Below, one piece after another: positions 9,765 to 19,584 of a stretch of 64,000 bases of DNA. The first letter of the stretch is position 1; the number at the start of each line of letters is the position of its first letter. The translations under genes and the position numbers were made by a program. The stretch lies in assembly GCA_902779535.1 (NCBI GenBank), contig CACZBX010000014.1:26638-90637 (forward strand), read 5' to 3'. Below the pieces are notes generated by a model. It saw only the letters and a list, made by a program, of their open reading frames with translations. It searched no databases and was not told where the DNA came from. Source of the stretch: an uncultured Bacteroidales bacterium. GTDB lineage: Bacteria > Bacteroidota > Bacteroidia > Bacteroidales > Bacteroidaceae.

Positions 9765-9810
9765 TGATGCCATATGAAAATATTTTTTTTAACTATAAAA
9801 ACTAAAAACG

Positions 9811-11487
9811 ATGATTAAAAAGTTGTATTTGCCATTAGTGGCATTGATGGTAATTGCCCTTTCATCATGCGGCAAAATGGGAGCCCTGTCTCCTGATTAT
9901 TTTACAACGAATCCTCAAGTTCTTGAGGCTGTTGGTGGTAAAGTTCCTGTAACAATTAACGGTAGATTCCCAGAGGCTTATATGAAGAAGAACGCAACCG
10001 TTCAGGTTACTCCGGTCCTGAGATGGAACGGTGGCGAGGCAAAGGGTCAACCTGCTTTCTTCCAAGGTGAGAAGGTTGAAGGCAACGGCCAAACTATCTC
10101 CTATAAGATGGGTGGAAGCTACACCATGAGAACTTCTTTCGACTATATCCCGCAGATGGCTAATTCTGAACTTTATCTTGATTTCTTGATCAAGAGAGGT
10201 AGCAAGACTTACACAATCCCTTCTGTAAAGGTTGCTGACGGCGTTATCGCTACTTCTGAGTTGCCTACTCTTAGCAGTGCGAATGCTTCATACGCTGACG
10301 ATGCTTATCAACGCATCATCAAGCAGGCTGAAGAGGCTAACATTATGTTCTTGATTCAACAGGCTAACTTACGTAGCAACCAGCTGAATTCACAAGACAT
10401 GAAGGATTTCCACAAGAAGGTTGCTGAGGTAAATGCTGACAAGAAGAACTATAAACTCGATAACATCGAGGTTTCTGCTTATGCTTCTCCTGATGGTGGT
10501 GTGAAATTGAATACTGGTTTGGCACAGAACCGTGAAAAGAATGCCGAAAAGTATTTGAACCAACAGTTGAAGAAGGCGAAGATTGACGCTAATGTTGATG
10601 CTAACTACACAGCTCAGGACTGGGAAGGTTTCAAGGAATTGGTTTCTAAATCAAACTTGCAGGATAAGGACTTGATCCTCCGCGTTCTTTCTATGTACAA
10701 TGACCCACAACAGAGAGAAAATGAAATCAAGAACATCTCTTCTGTTTACAAGACATTGGCTGACGAGATTCTTCCACAACTTCGTCGTGCTCGCTTGACA
10801 GCTAACTATGAGATTATTGGTCGTTCAGACGAAGAGATCAACGATGCTTTCAACAGCGATCCTAAGGTCTTAAGCGTAGAGGAATTACTTTATGCTGCTA
10901 CATTGACTGATGATAACGCTCGCAAAGAGGCTATCTTCAACAAGACAACTCAACTCTATCCGAATGACTTCCGTGCATACAACAACTTAGGTCAGATGGC
11001 TTATGCTGCCGGTGATGTTGATAAGGCTGAGAACTATTTCAAGAAAGCTGCTTCTCTGAATGCAAATGCTCCTGAGGTTAACTCGAACTTAGGTTTGGTT
11101 GAATTGGTTAAGAACAATGTTCCTGCTGCAGAGTCATACTTAGGCAAGGCTAACGGTGCAAATGCTGCTGCTGAGGCTTTGGGTAATCTTTATATCAAGC
11201 AGGGTCAATACCAGAGAGCTGTCAACGCATTCGGCGACGTTGCTTCTAATAGTGCTGCACAGGCTCAGATCCTCGCTAAGGATTACAACAAGGCTAAGAG
11301 TACACTCGAGGCTATCAAGAACAAGGATGCTATGACCGACTATTTGATGGCTATCGTAGGTGCACGTACAAACAATGCTTCTTTGGTTAGAAGTGCAATG
11401 AAGAGTGCAATCCAGAAGGATGCTTCAATGGCTGCTAAGGCTGCTGTAGACCGTGAATTCGCTAAATTCCAGAGTGAAATCAGATAA
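9811..11487 (+). CDS. OmpA-like/TPR lipoprotein
   Basis: A 558-residue lipoprotein with lipobox LSSC and Cys20 as the lipid anchor. No acidic residues follow the Cys, so it probably faces the periplasm. Residues 30-150 form a beta-rich N-terminal domain. A segment near 205-250 (IEVSAYASPDGGVKLN followed by NREKNAEKYL) looks like a peptidoglycan-binding OmpA-type fold. From about 360 to 490 there are TPR units (for example AYNNLGQMAYAAGDVDKAEN and ALGNLYIKQGQYQRAVNAF). Codons are strongly biased to GCT, AAG and AAC compared with neighbours, which suggests high expression. It is monocistronic, with two promoter boxes before it and a terminator after it. A structural role linking the outer membrane to the wall is inferred. 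Confidence 0.72.
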   Translation: MIKKLYLPLVALMVIALSSCGKMGALSPDYFTTNPQVLEAVGGKVPVTINGRFPEAYMKKNATVQVTPVLRWNGGEAKGQPAFFQGEKVEGNGQTISYKMGGSYTMRTSFDYIPQMANSELYLDFLIKRGSKTYTIPSVKVADGVIATSELPTLSSANASYADDAYQRIIKQAEEANIMFLIQQANLRSNQLNSQDMKDFHKKVAEVNADKKNYKLDNIEVSAYASPDGGVKLNTGLAQNREKNAEKYLNQQLKKAKIDANVDANYTAQDWEGFKELVSKSNLQDKDLILRVLSMYNDPQQRENEIKNISSVYKTLADEILPQLRRARLTANYEIIGRSDEEINDAFNSDPKVLSVEELLYAATLTDDNARKEAIFNKTTQLYPNDFRAYNNLGQMAYAAGDVDKAENYFKKAASLNANAPEVNSNLGLVELVKNNVPAAESYLGKANGANAAAEALGNLYIKQGQYQRAVNAFGDVASNSAAQAQILAKDYNKAKSTLEAIKNKDAMTDYLMAIVGARTNNASLVRSAMKSAIQKDASMAAKAAVDREFAKFQSEIR

Positions 11488-11510
11488 TCTGCTCGATAAT
11501 TGAGCAATGA

Positions 11511-11539
11511 GGGTATGCCTATCTGGGCATACCCTTTTT
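11511..11539 (+). terminator. Intrinsic terminator of the OmpA/TPR lipoprotein gene
   Basis: GGGTATGCC (11511-11519) pairs with GGCATACCC (11526-11534) around a six-base loop and is followed by TTTTT. It begins 23 bases after the stop codon. Confidence 0.88.
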
Positions 11540-11648
11540 ATTTTCCCACCGACAGTCCGTAAAACCTCCTGTTTTCCTTAAAAAACCTTGTGAAAGTGCG
11601 TATATTTTGCTAATATTGTATCCCGAAATATAAGTAAAACAATTGTAT

Positions 11649-14600
11649 ATGAGACGCACTATTTTCTTCCTTTGCTGGTTGATGGCCTCCGTGACCATGG
11701 CTCAGCAAGCAACAGTTCGTGAAATCACGCAATCTATCAAGACCTATCCTTTTGGTGATCCTAATCCAGTAGCCGAACCTTCTCGGTCGATTTACCCATA
11801 TTTCCGCTTCGATGGCTTCTCTGCTAAAGGCGTTGATCAAGAGTGGAAAGTCGTTGAGTTGGAGAATCCCTATATCAAGGTCACTCTGCTTCCGCAAGTG
11901 GGTGGTAAAATCTGGGGCGCTATTGATAAGACCACAAACAGGGAATTCGTTTACCAGAACAGTGTACTGAAGTTTCGTAATATCGCTATGCGAGGACCGT
12001 GGACCTCAGGTGGTATAGAGTTTAATTTCGGCATCATCGGGCATGTGCCGACGACCAGTAATCCAGTAGACTATACAACTCGCCAGAAAGAGGATGGAAG
12101 TGTGAGTTGCTATATCTCATCGTACGAGTGGGTGACGCATACGTGGTGGACTGTTGAGGTAAACGTTCCGGCCGATAAGGCTTACTTCACCACGCACACC
12201 ATCTGGCATAACTCTTCCGATCTTGACCAACCTTATTACCAGTGGATGAACGCTGGTTATCAGGCAGCAGGAAACGCTGAGTTCACTTATCCAGGCACGA
12301 ACTACATTGGCCATGGAGGTGAATTGCGTCCATTCCCCGTCGACGCGCAAGGACATCGCATCAGCTGGTATGAAGAAAACAATTTTGGCGGCTCGGCATC
12401 CTATCATGTGTTGGGTAAGTACAATGATTTCTATGGTGTGTATTGGCACGACAATGGGTTTGGTTCCATCCACTATGCCGATTATTCGGATAAACTGGGT
12501 ATGAAGATCTTCTTGTGGGGAATGTCCCGCCAGGGAGCTATCTGGGAAGACCTGTTAACTGATACCGACGGACAGTATATCGAATTGCAGTCTGGAAGGA
12601 TGTTCAACCAGCCGACGGCTGCCAGTGGTTACACCCCTTATAAGCATACAGCATTCACACCACAGGCTACCGATGAGTTTACTGAATATTGGTTCCCGGT
12701 AGAGAATATCGGTGGCGTGCTGAAGGCTAACCAGTATGGTGCATTGAATGTTTCTCGGGAAGGAGATCAACTGAAGATATCGTTCTCGCCATTGCAGAAA
12801 TTGAATACGGAGATGACTGTGTACGATGGAGAAACCATGGTTGGAAAATATTCGCTTCAGACGGAAGTCCTGAAGGTTTGGGAGAAATCAATTCCGATGA
12901 CCGGTGCGTTGCAGAAAGAAGGTACATTGAAGGTCGTTATAGGTGACCAGTATCTGGTCTATTCTGAAAAACCGTCAGACAATATATTGCAGCGACCGAA
13001 ACAATCACCGGCCGACTTCGACTGGAACTCTGCTCACGGCTTGTTTATTAAAGGTGATCAGTTGTTGAATCAGAAAATGTATGCTGAGGCAGAAACGTCC
13101 TTGAAGGCTTGTCTCGAGAAAGAACCATACTTCTTGTCAGCTCTGACGAGTTTAGCATCCTTATACTATCACGAAGGGAAATATGAGCAGGCTTTGGAAC
13201 TTTGTCAGAAGGCATTGTCTGTACATGCTTATGATGGCAAGGCCAACTATCTCTATGGACTATGCCATCAGGTGATGGGCAATAAGATTGATGCGATGGA
13301 TGGATTCTCGATTGCTTCCCGCTCAGTAGATTTCCGAAGTGCCGCTTACGATAAACTGGCCGAGATGTACGTATCGACCAAGAATCTGGCAAAGGCGGAA
13401 TCATTTGCAGGGAAAGCCTTGGAATATAATGTACATAATCTGAGTGCTAAGCATCTGCAAATGGTGATCGGTCGCTTGAATCATACCGAGCGAAAAGCTT
13501 TGATTGAGCAGGTTCTGAAGGAGACACCACTCTACCATCCTGCTCGCTATGAGGCTTATAAGGCAGGATTGATAACAAAGGAAGCCTTTACTTCGGCGAT
13601 TCGTAACGAACTTTCTCAAGAGGTCTACATTGAGATGGCTGATACGTACAGTCGTATTGGTTGCGAGCAAGATGCAATGGACATCCTGAGTATGATTGAA
13701 GATTATCCGATTGCCAACTATAAACGTGCTCTTATGTTGGATCAGCATGGTGATGCACAGGGTGCCAAAGCATTGGTCGAGAAAGCGAATGGACAGTCGG
13801 CTGTTCAAGTGTTCCCTCATCGGGTATCTGCCTTGAAAGCCTTGGAGTATGCTGCTAAGACTTCTCAGAACTGGAAGCCGACGTACTATCAGGCTTTGGT
13901 GTATTGGGCAAATCAGCAGGCGGATAAGGCTCTCGAACTGATGGAAAGTTGCAAGGATGTGGATTTCGCACCGTTCTATCTGAGCCGTGCGACATTGAAG
14001 AAGGGTGATGCAAAGTTAGCCGACCTGAAAAAGGCTGAGGCATTAGATAAGTCATGGCGTACAGGTTTTGCCTTGATCAACCACTATATCGATACCAAGC
14101 AATGGAAAGAAGGAGATGCTGTCGGAAAGAAATACATGAAGTGGTATCCTGATTGTTATGTGATCGGTCTGAAATATGCACGTGTACTCTCTGAGTTGGG
14201 CCAGGATGACAAGAGCCTGAAACTGTTGAATGGGCTGATGGTGCTTCCAAACGAAGGAGCATCTGCTGGCCGTGTCGTTTATCGTACTGCCCACCTGAAC
14301 AGAGCGGTGAAGTTCCTAAATGCTAACAAGGTGGCAGCAGCAAAGAAAGAGATAGAGGCTTCAACAATTTGGCCGGAAAACTTGGGCGTAGGCAAACCTT
14401 ATGATCATATGATTGATATGCGGATTGAGAATTATCTTGAGGCAGAAGCATATAGTAGGATGGGCGATAAGGCAAAAGCGGATGAATACTACCGTAAAGT
14501 CGCTAACTATGGTGCTGGTGGTTCTACATTCAAGGCTGCTAATTTGTTGAATGCTCTTTCATTGAAAGCGTTGGGCCAACAAGAGCAAGCCGATGAAATG

Positions 14601-14786
14601 GTGAAAGGATGGAGTAAATATGGTAACGACCTGATAACTCAGTGTTGCACGGCGGTCTATAGGGGCGACAAGAGCAAGGTTGCTTCGCTGTTGGAGAATT
14701 ATCGTACTCCAGACGAGAACGCACCATGGGAGGTTTCGCGACGCGACAATGATTTTGAGCTCCTGATGAATCTCTTCTCGAAATAA
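11649..14786 (+). CDS. Secreted DUF5107 domain protein with TPR repeats
   Basis: A 1045-residue exported protein. The start at ATG 11649 gives a signal peptide ending SVTMAQ; a TTG at 11643 is also in frame but unneeded. Residues about 30-340 match the DUF5107 pattern, a beta-sandwich resembling galactose mutarotase: PYIKVTLLPQVGGKIWGAID, RGPWTSGGIEFNFG and WHDNGFGSIHYADYSDKLG. From about 460 to the end are many TPR-like helices (FLSALTSLASLYYHEGKYEQ, AYDKLAEMYVSTKNLAKAES). Such proteins occur beside sugar-degrading enzymes in gut Bacteroidetes, and binding or processing of glycans is a common guess, but no reaction is established. A terminator follows closely, so the gene stands alone. Confidence 0.75.
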   Translation: MRRTIFFLCWLMASVTMAQQATVREITQSIKTYPFGDPNPVAEPSRSIYPYFRFDGFSAKGVDQEWKVVELENPYIKVTLLPQVGGKIWGAIDKTTNREFVYQNSVLKFRNIAMRGPWTSGGIEFNFGIIGHVPTTSNPVDYTTRQKEDGSVSCYISSYEWVTHTWWTVEVNVPADKAYFTTHTIWHNSSDLDQPYYQWMNAGYQAAGNAEFTYPGTNYIGHGGELRPFPVDAQGHRISWYEENNFGGSASYHVLGKYNDFYGVYWHDNGFGSIHYADYSDKLGMKIFLWGMSRQGAIWEDLLTDTDGQYIELQSGRMFNQPTAASGYTPYKHTAFTPQATDEFTEYWFPVENIGGVLKANQYGALNVSREGDQLKISFSPLQKLNTEMTVYDGETMVGKYSLQTEVLKVWEKSIPMTGALQKEGTLKVVIGDQYLVYSEKPSDNILQRPKQSPADFDWNSAHGLFIKGDQLLNQKMYAEAETSLKACLEKEPYFLSALTSLASLYYHEGKYEQALELCQKALSVHAYDGKANYLYGLCHQVMGNKIDAMDGFSIASRSVDFRSAAYDKLAEMYVSTKNLAKAESFAGKALEYNVHNLSAKHLQMVIGRLNHTERKALIEQVLKETPLYHPARYEAYKAGLITKEAFTSAIRNELSQEVYIEMADTYSRIGCEQDAMDILSMIEDYPIANYKRALMLDQHGDAQGAKALVEKANGQSAVQVFPHRVSALKALEYAAKTSQNWKPTYYQALVYWANQQADKALELMESCKDVDFAPFYLSRATLKKGDAKLADLKKAEALDKSWRTGFALINHYIDTKQWKEGDAVGKKYMKWYPDCYVIGLKYARVLSELGQDDKSLKLLNGLMVLPNEGASAGRVVYRTAHLNRAVKFLNANKVAAAKKEIEASTIWPENLGVGKPYDHMIDMRIENYLEAEAYSRMGDKAKADEYYRKVANYGAGGSTFKAANLLNALSLKALGQQEQADEMVKGWSKYGNDLITQCCTAVYRGDKSKVASLLENYRTPDENAPWEVSRRDNDFELLMNLFSK

Positions 14787-14792
14787 ACAGAA

Positions 14793-14826
14793 AATCCGGA
14801 AAGGCAATAACCTTTCCGGATTCTTT
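14793..14826 (+). terminator. Bidirectional terminator between the DUF5107 gene and the export cluster
   Basis: AATCCGGAAAGG (14793-14804) pairs with CCTTTCCGGATT (14811-14822) around a six-base loop. T-rich sequence follows on both strands (CTTTTATG on plus; TTTTCTGTTT on minus). It would close both the plus-strand gene and the long minus-strand export operon. Confidence 0.85.
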
Positions 14827-14870
14827 TATGATATGCATATCAGTCTTCAAACTGATTCAAATCTGTCTTT

Positions 14871-17192
14871 CTATTCCTTCTTAAGTTCTGTAGCTGGATT
14901 CGTCTTCGCTGCCTTCAGCGTTTGCCAGAGCACTGTTCCAAAGGCCATACCAAGCGTAAGTAGTACAGCAATAACAAACAGCCACCAGTAATTCTCAAGT
15001 CGGTAGATATAACTTTCCAGGTACTTTTGGGCAGCCCATACGGCAAGTGGAACACCGATAACGCATGCAATGCCCACCAGTAGCATGTATTCCCGCACAT
15101 TATGCCATAGTTCACCATTTACTGTGCTGCCGAAGACCTTACGGACGGCAATATCCGCTGACCTCTCACCGGCAAAATAAGTGCTCATGGCAAGTAAGCC
15201 CAACAGTGCAATCAGGATGGCCAACAACATGAACAATTCCATCATTCGCATATTGTTTTTAGTTGGTCTCAAAGCTTCCTTGAAGAAGTCCTTTACAAAT
15301 CCATTCTGTGACACTATAACCTGACGTCCCTCGCGCCACTGGTCGCAAACGGCTTGGATAGCTTTTCTTACATCCTTCGGATCTCCGGTCGTTTCCATCA
15401 GCCATCCACCGTAGAACATTTTTTCTCGAGGGAAAATGTTTACATAGAGGTAGTCTTCCTCTCCTATATTGGAACTATTTGTAGGGAAATCGGCAATCAC
15501 ACCTGCTACTTGGTCTATACCTTCTGTCCTCATCTTCAATTCATTGATATCCAGGTTGTCATCACTGAGACCTGTAGCAGCAAAAGCACGTTTGCCGAAC
15601 CAGACACCACCATAGAGAGGGGTATGGTAGTCTTTTAAAATCTCAAAGCCGAAGATGCGGAATGCCGTTGAATCCATCCGGTAGGTGCGGTACATTATCT
15701 CTTCTCCCTGCAATGTCGTAGAGAATTGTCCTCCAGGGAGTAGACCTGGTGTACGTTGGGTGAACCCAATGCGTTGAACTGCGGGGATGGCTTCCAAAGC
15801 ATCGCGGAGGGATGTTTGCTCATTTAGATTTCCCTGAATTTCCAGATAATAGATGCCATCGGTACGGGCGTGCATCGGCCTATTCATAGAGTATTGGTAC
15901 TGCGCCTCCATCACGAGAGCCATCGCTACCAGAAAGACAGCCAGCACATTTTGCAAAACAATAAACACCTTGCTGAACGTCATTTTAGTATGGCGCCGGA
16001 AAGAGCCACGCACCACGTCAATGGGCCTGTATTTCCCAGCCAAGAAGGCAGGAAGCAACCCGGCCAAGGTGCCAACAATTGCGATTAGCAGGATGTAAAT
16101 GAGTAGATATCCAATATTCAAATGAATCATGACGGGTACATCCGGATTGTTCAATAACGAGTTGAAAGAGGGAGTTAAGGCATAAGCAAGGAGCAGACCG
16201 ATCCCGAAGCATACGGCAGTGAAAGTAATGGATTCTGTAATCTGTCGCCATATAATACCGTTGCGGTCTTCTCCCAAGAGACGTCTGGTGGCCATCTCCT
16301 TGGCTCTGCGCCCTGTTAGGGCAAAGGAAAGATTGACATAATTGAAAATGGCGGAAAGTAATAGGAGTAGGCCCACTAAAAGGAGTAAGCGAAGCATCTT
16401 GGCATCTCCATGTCGGAAACAAGTTTGACGTGCGTCATGCTCTTTGAAGAAGACTTCATCTATGCGGTCGAGGTCCAGATATTCAAAGAAAGACCTTCCA
16501 TACATTCCTGGATATAGTTCTTTGCAGAGTGCTTCCACCTTGCTTTTAAGTTTTGTACGGTCTGTTCCGTGAACAACCTTGGCAAAAGTAATTGTGCTGC
16601 CATAATGATCAAACGGGACATTCCAGGCGTCCACGTTCAGATCACTAAGAAGATGTACAAACACATCACAGGCATTGAATAGTGTCTGCTTGAAGTCTTC
16701 CACGATGCCAGCCACATTGCAATCTGTTCCATTCACGAAAAGATGCGAACCGACCGAAAGATCATGCGACCTCGCAAAAGATTCACTTACGAGAACATCC
16801 GTTTTTGTGGCAAGACCTTCTGGCGAACCCTCCAAGAAATGGTATTGAGGAAACATATGGAAGAACGATGGATCTACAGCAACGGCATGTACCTCTTCTG
16901 CCTGCCCCTCAAATTGTACAAACGTTGTTATCTGGGGAGAAAATCTTGCCGTCATCTCCACTTCTGGAACGGAGGCTTTCAGGCGTTCGGCAAAGCCAAA
17001 TGTAAGGCCTGGATTATTTGGTAACCCAAACGTATATATATCTTTCCGGTCAGGATTCTCTAGTGTTACTGCCCACTGCTGCCAAGTATAGCTGCCAATC
17101 AAGATGACGAACGCCAGACTCACAGCAAGACCTATTGCCTCAATGGCGGTGTAGAGTTTATTGCGGGATAAAAATTTCAAGTAACTTTTCAT
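14871..17192 (-). CDS. ABC transporter permease, double FtsX/MacB-PCD type (permease 4 of the operon)
   Basis: A 773-residue inner-membrane protein. It has one N-terminal membrane helix (AIGLAVSLAFVILIGSYTW), a periplasmic MacB-like domain of about 240 residues, three membrane helices, then the same arrangement again. Two cytoplasmic coupling segments for an ATPase are visible, AKEMATRRLLGEDRNG and ADIAVRKVFGSTVNG, so one chain contains both halves of a permease. It ends TLKAAKTNPATELKKE, the usual FtsX-family tail. It is the last gene of the operon, 6 bases after the preceding permease gene, and the two share nearly the same first 25 residues, indicating recent duplication. Substrate unknown. 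Confidence 0.87.
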   Translation of the reverse strand: MKSYLKFLSRNKLYTAIEAIGLAVSLAFVILIGSYTWQQWAVTLENPDRKDIYTFGLPNNPGLTFGFAERLKASVPEVEMTARFSPQITTFVQFEGQAEEVHAVAVDPSFFHMFPQYHFLEGSPEGLATKTDVLVSESFARSHDLSVGSHLFVNGTDCNVAGIVEDFKQTLFNACDVFVHLLSDLNVDAWNVPFDHYGSTITFAKVVHGTDRTKLKSKVEALCKELYPGMYGRSFFEYLDLDRIDEVFFKEHDARQTCFRHGDAKMLRLLLLVGLLLLLSAIFNYVNLSFALTGRRAKEMATRRLLGEDRNGIIWRQITESITFTAVCFGIGLLLAYALTPSFNSLLNNPDVPVMIHLNIGYLLIYILLIAIVGTLAGLLPAFLAGKYRPIDVVRGSFRRHTKMTFSKVFIVLQNVLAVFLVAMALVMEAQYQYSMNRPMHARTDGIYYLEIQGNLNEQTSLRDALEAIPAVQRIGFTQRTPGLLPGGQFSTTLQGEEIMYRTYRMDSTAFRIFGFEILKDYHTPLYGGVWFGKRAFAATGLSDDNLDINELKMRTEGIDQVAGVIADFPTNSSNIGEEDYLYVNIFPREKMFYGGWLMETTGDPKDVRKAIQAVCDQWREGRQVIVSQNGFVKDFFKEALRPTKNNMRMMELFMLLAILIALLGLLAMSTYFAGERSADIAVRKVFGSTVNGELWHNVREYMLLVGIACVIGVPLAVWAAQKYLESYIYRLENYWWLFVIAVLLTLGMAFGTVLWQTLKAAKTNPATELKKE

Positions 17193-17198
17193 ATAGGT

Positions 17199-19583
17199 TT
17201 ATTCTTTTTTAAGTTCTTGAGACGGATTGGTACGAGCGGCCTTTAGAGTCTGCCAGAGCACAGTGCCGAAAGCGATGGTCAGGGAGATTAGGATGGCTAC
17301 GATGAATACCCATCCATACCCTTCGATGCGATAGGCGAAGCGTTCCAGATAGAGTTGGGCGGCCCAAATAGCCAACGGAATGCCAAAGGCACAGGCAATA
17401 GCTGTAAGTATCATATAGTTCTTGACGTTTCGCCAGGTTTCTCGGCTCGCATCAGAACCAAATACTTTGCGGATGGCTACCTGCTTGGTGTTCTCGTCAG
17501 CAAAGTAGGTACTCATAGCCAATAGGCCCAATAGTGCAATTAGTACAGAAAGGACAGCAAAGAGTTCTACTAGTCGCAAGGTCCTGCGTTCCGGTTCCAG
17601 TTGCTTTTTGTTAATGTCTTTTATAAAGCCATATCGCCAGGCAGGTTCTTCCACTCCGGAGGTTTCCATCCTGTACTCTCGATAGGCTTGGAGGATAGCT
17701 TCATCGTAGGATTTATCTTCTCCGGTCGTGCCAATCAACATGCAATTAGCCCAATTGAGTTCTTCTGCTCTGGTTACAATGACACCGCCATCTAGGTTGG
17801 TGTCGTCTTCGGAAGCCGGTCGGGTAGGAAAGTCTGTGACAATACCGCCGATAAACTCAGGTTGTGCACCATTCACACTTATTTTTTTGGGGAATGTCGT
17901 AGTAGTATCTGACACACCTGCCTTATTGAAGGCACTCCGGCTCAACCAGAGAGAATGCAACAGCGGATGGCTGAAATCTTCTTCCACCTCAAGTCCAAGC
18001 AGACGGAAATAGGTGGAATCACAAAGAATTATAGGCATATCAACATGATGTTCATCGTCCACTTTGACACCCACCGTCATGTTGATGAGCCCTGGGATGC
18101 CACGTCCTACACCAACTTTGGTCACAAAAGGAAGCTGCTCCACCTTGTCTTTGAAAAGTTTCATCATATCATAGTCTCGGGCGGAATATTCGATGTAATA
18201 TAGATTCTCCGAGGCAGCGTGCATTGGTCGGGTGAGCATGTGTCGCATCTGTACTTCCATCACCAGTGCCATGGCTATCAGAAAAACTGAAAGGAAATTC
18301 TGTATCACGATGAACACTTTGCTCAGCACCATTTTGTTACGACGCCGGAACGTGCCCTTGATTACGTCAATGGGCTGATAGCGGGAAGCGGCAAAAGCAG
18401 GGAGCAGTCCGTTGATGATACCCAAAACCAGAATGCCGGCGATGTAAACAAGGATATATCCGGGGGTGAGCATGAAGGAAAGCCTTACGCCAGTGTCGCC
18501 GATGCCCATCATTATTTCATCTGGGTCACTATTGGAGACCAAACTATTCACCATAGATACTAACGAGTTGGCTAGTAGAAGAGCGGCAACGAAACATACG
18601 GCGGTGAAAGCCACGGATTCACTGATGTATTTCCACAGAATTACATTTCTATCGGCTCCGAGAAGTCGTCTGGTGGCCATTTCCTTTGCACGTTTTCCGG
18701 TCAGTGCCAGACTCAGGTTCACATAGTTGAAGATGGCCGACAGAAGGAGCAGCAGTACGACGATGGTCAGCAACCGTAGCATTTGGCTATTACCCGTGCG
18801 AGTTAACCCGTTGCTGCTTCCAGTGAAGAAGAAAGCCTCATCCATGCGGTAGGCTTGCCATTTATCTACCCTTTCTGCGGACCAGGTGGGATCGTAGTTC
18901 TTATGCAACAATGTTTTCACTTTAGCCTGCACATCGGTAAGGTCAGCATCATCCCGTACGCGGAACCAGGTGGTATAATTGCCGATGCTATTGAATTCTT
19001 TGCTCTGGTCAGCAGCCCAGCTTCCTGAAATGTGTGTGATTATTTCAAAAGGCATGAAGTAAGTATTGTCAAAATCGGCAAAGATGCCCTTGATGGTGCG
19101 TTCCGATTCATCCACATTAATGGCTCTTCCTATGAGGCTCTCTCCTCCCTTTGACAGTTTTCTGGCCAACGATTCACTGATGAGAATATCTTTTTTCCCT
19201 ACGAAATCCTCTCCGTTTCCTTCAATCAATTGGTATTCTGGGAATACTTTAAAGAAGTCTGCATCACCCTCAATGCCGTTCGCTCGAATGATTTCTTCAT
19301 TGATTTTGATGATCGGGTTCCACAGCAGTGCAACGTGCGTTGCTGCTTTTACCTCCGGAACATTCATCTCAAGTTCCTCTTTGTCCCAATAGGTCAGTCC
19401 CAGAAAATCATCGCTTCCCAGCACGAAGGTTTGTTTCCACTTTGGTGACTCATGGGCTACTTCATACTGCTGCACCACATAACTGCCAATCAGGATGACA
19501 AATGCCAGGCTTACGGCGAGTCCCACCGCCTCAATGACGGTGTAGAGCTTATTTCGTGACAGAAATTTTAGATAACTTTTCAT
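17199..19583 (-). CDS. ABC transporter permease, double FtsX/MacB-PCD type (permease 3 of the operon)
   Basis: A 794-residue paralogue of the following permease, with the same N-terminal run (MKSYLKFLSRNKLYTVIEAV) and matching coupling segments (AKEMATRRLLGADRNV and TKQVAIRKVFGSDASRE). Topology is helix, periplasmic domain, three helices, repeated once. The tail is TLKAARTNPSQELKKE. I chose the start at 19583 because it aligns with the paralogue; an ATG at 19592 would add MNS and overlap the preceding gene. It carries a longer insert before the third helix of the first half (SNSDPDEIMMGIGDTGVRLS). It should pair with the shared ATPase encoded upstream. Confidence 0.87.
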   Translation of the reverse strand: MKSYLKFLSRNKLYTVIEAVGLAVSLAFVILIGSYVVQQYEVAHESPKWKQTFVLGSDDFLGLTYWDKEELEMNVPEVKAATHVALLWNPIIKINEEIIRANGIEGDADFFKVFPEYQLIEGNGEDFVGKKDILISESLARKLSKGGESLIGRAINVDESERTIKGIFADFDNTYFMPFEIITHISGSWAADQSKEFNSIGNYTTWFRVRDDADLTDVQAKVKTLLHKNYDPTWSAERVDKWQAYRMDEAFFFTGSSNGLTRTGNSQMLRLLTIVVLLLLLSAIFNYVNLSLALTGKRAKEMATRRLLGADRNVILWKYISESVAFTAVCFVAALLLANSLVSMVNSLVSNSDPDEIMMGIGDTGVRLSFMLTPGYILVYIAGILVLGIINGLLPAFAASRYQPIDVIKGTFRRRNKMVLSKVFIVIQNFLSVFLIAMALVMEVQMRHMLTRPMHAASENLYYIEYSARDYDMMKLFKDKVEQLPFVTKVGVGRGIPGLINMTVGVKVDDEHHVDMPIILCDSTYFRLLGLEVEEDFSHPLLHSLWLSRSAFNKAGVSDTTTTFPKKISVNGAQPEFIGGIVTDFPTRPASEDDTNLDGGVIVTRAEELNWANCMLIGTTGEDKSYDEAILQAYREYRMETSGVEEPAWRYGFIKDINKKQLEPERRTLRLVELFAVLSVLIALLGLLAMSTYFADENTKQVAIRKVFGSDASRETWRNVKNYMILTAIACAFGIPLAIWAAQLYLERFAYRIEGYGWVFIVAILISLTIAFGTVLWQTLKAARTNPSQELKKE

Positions 19584-19584
19584 A

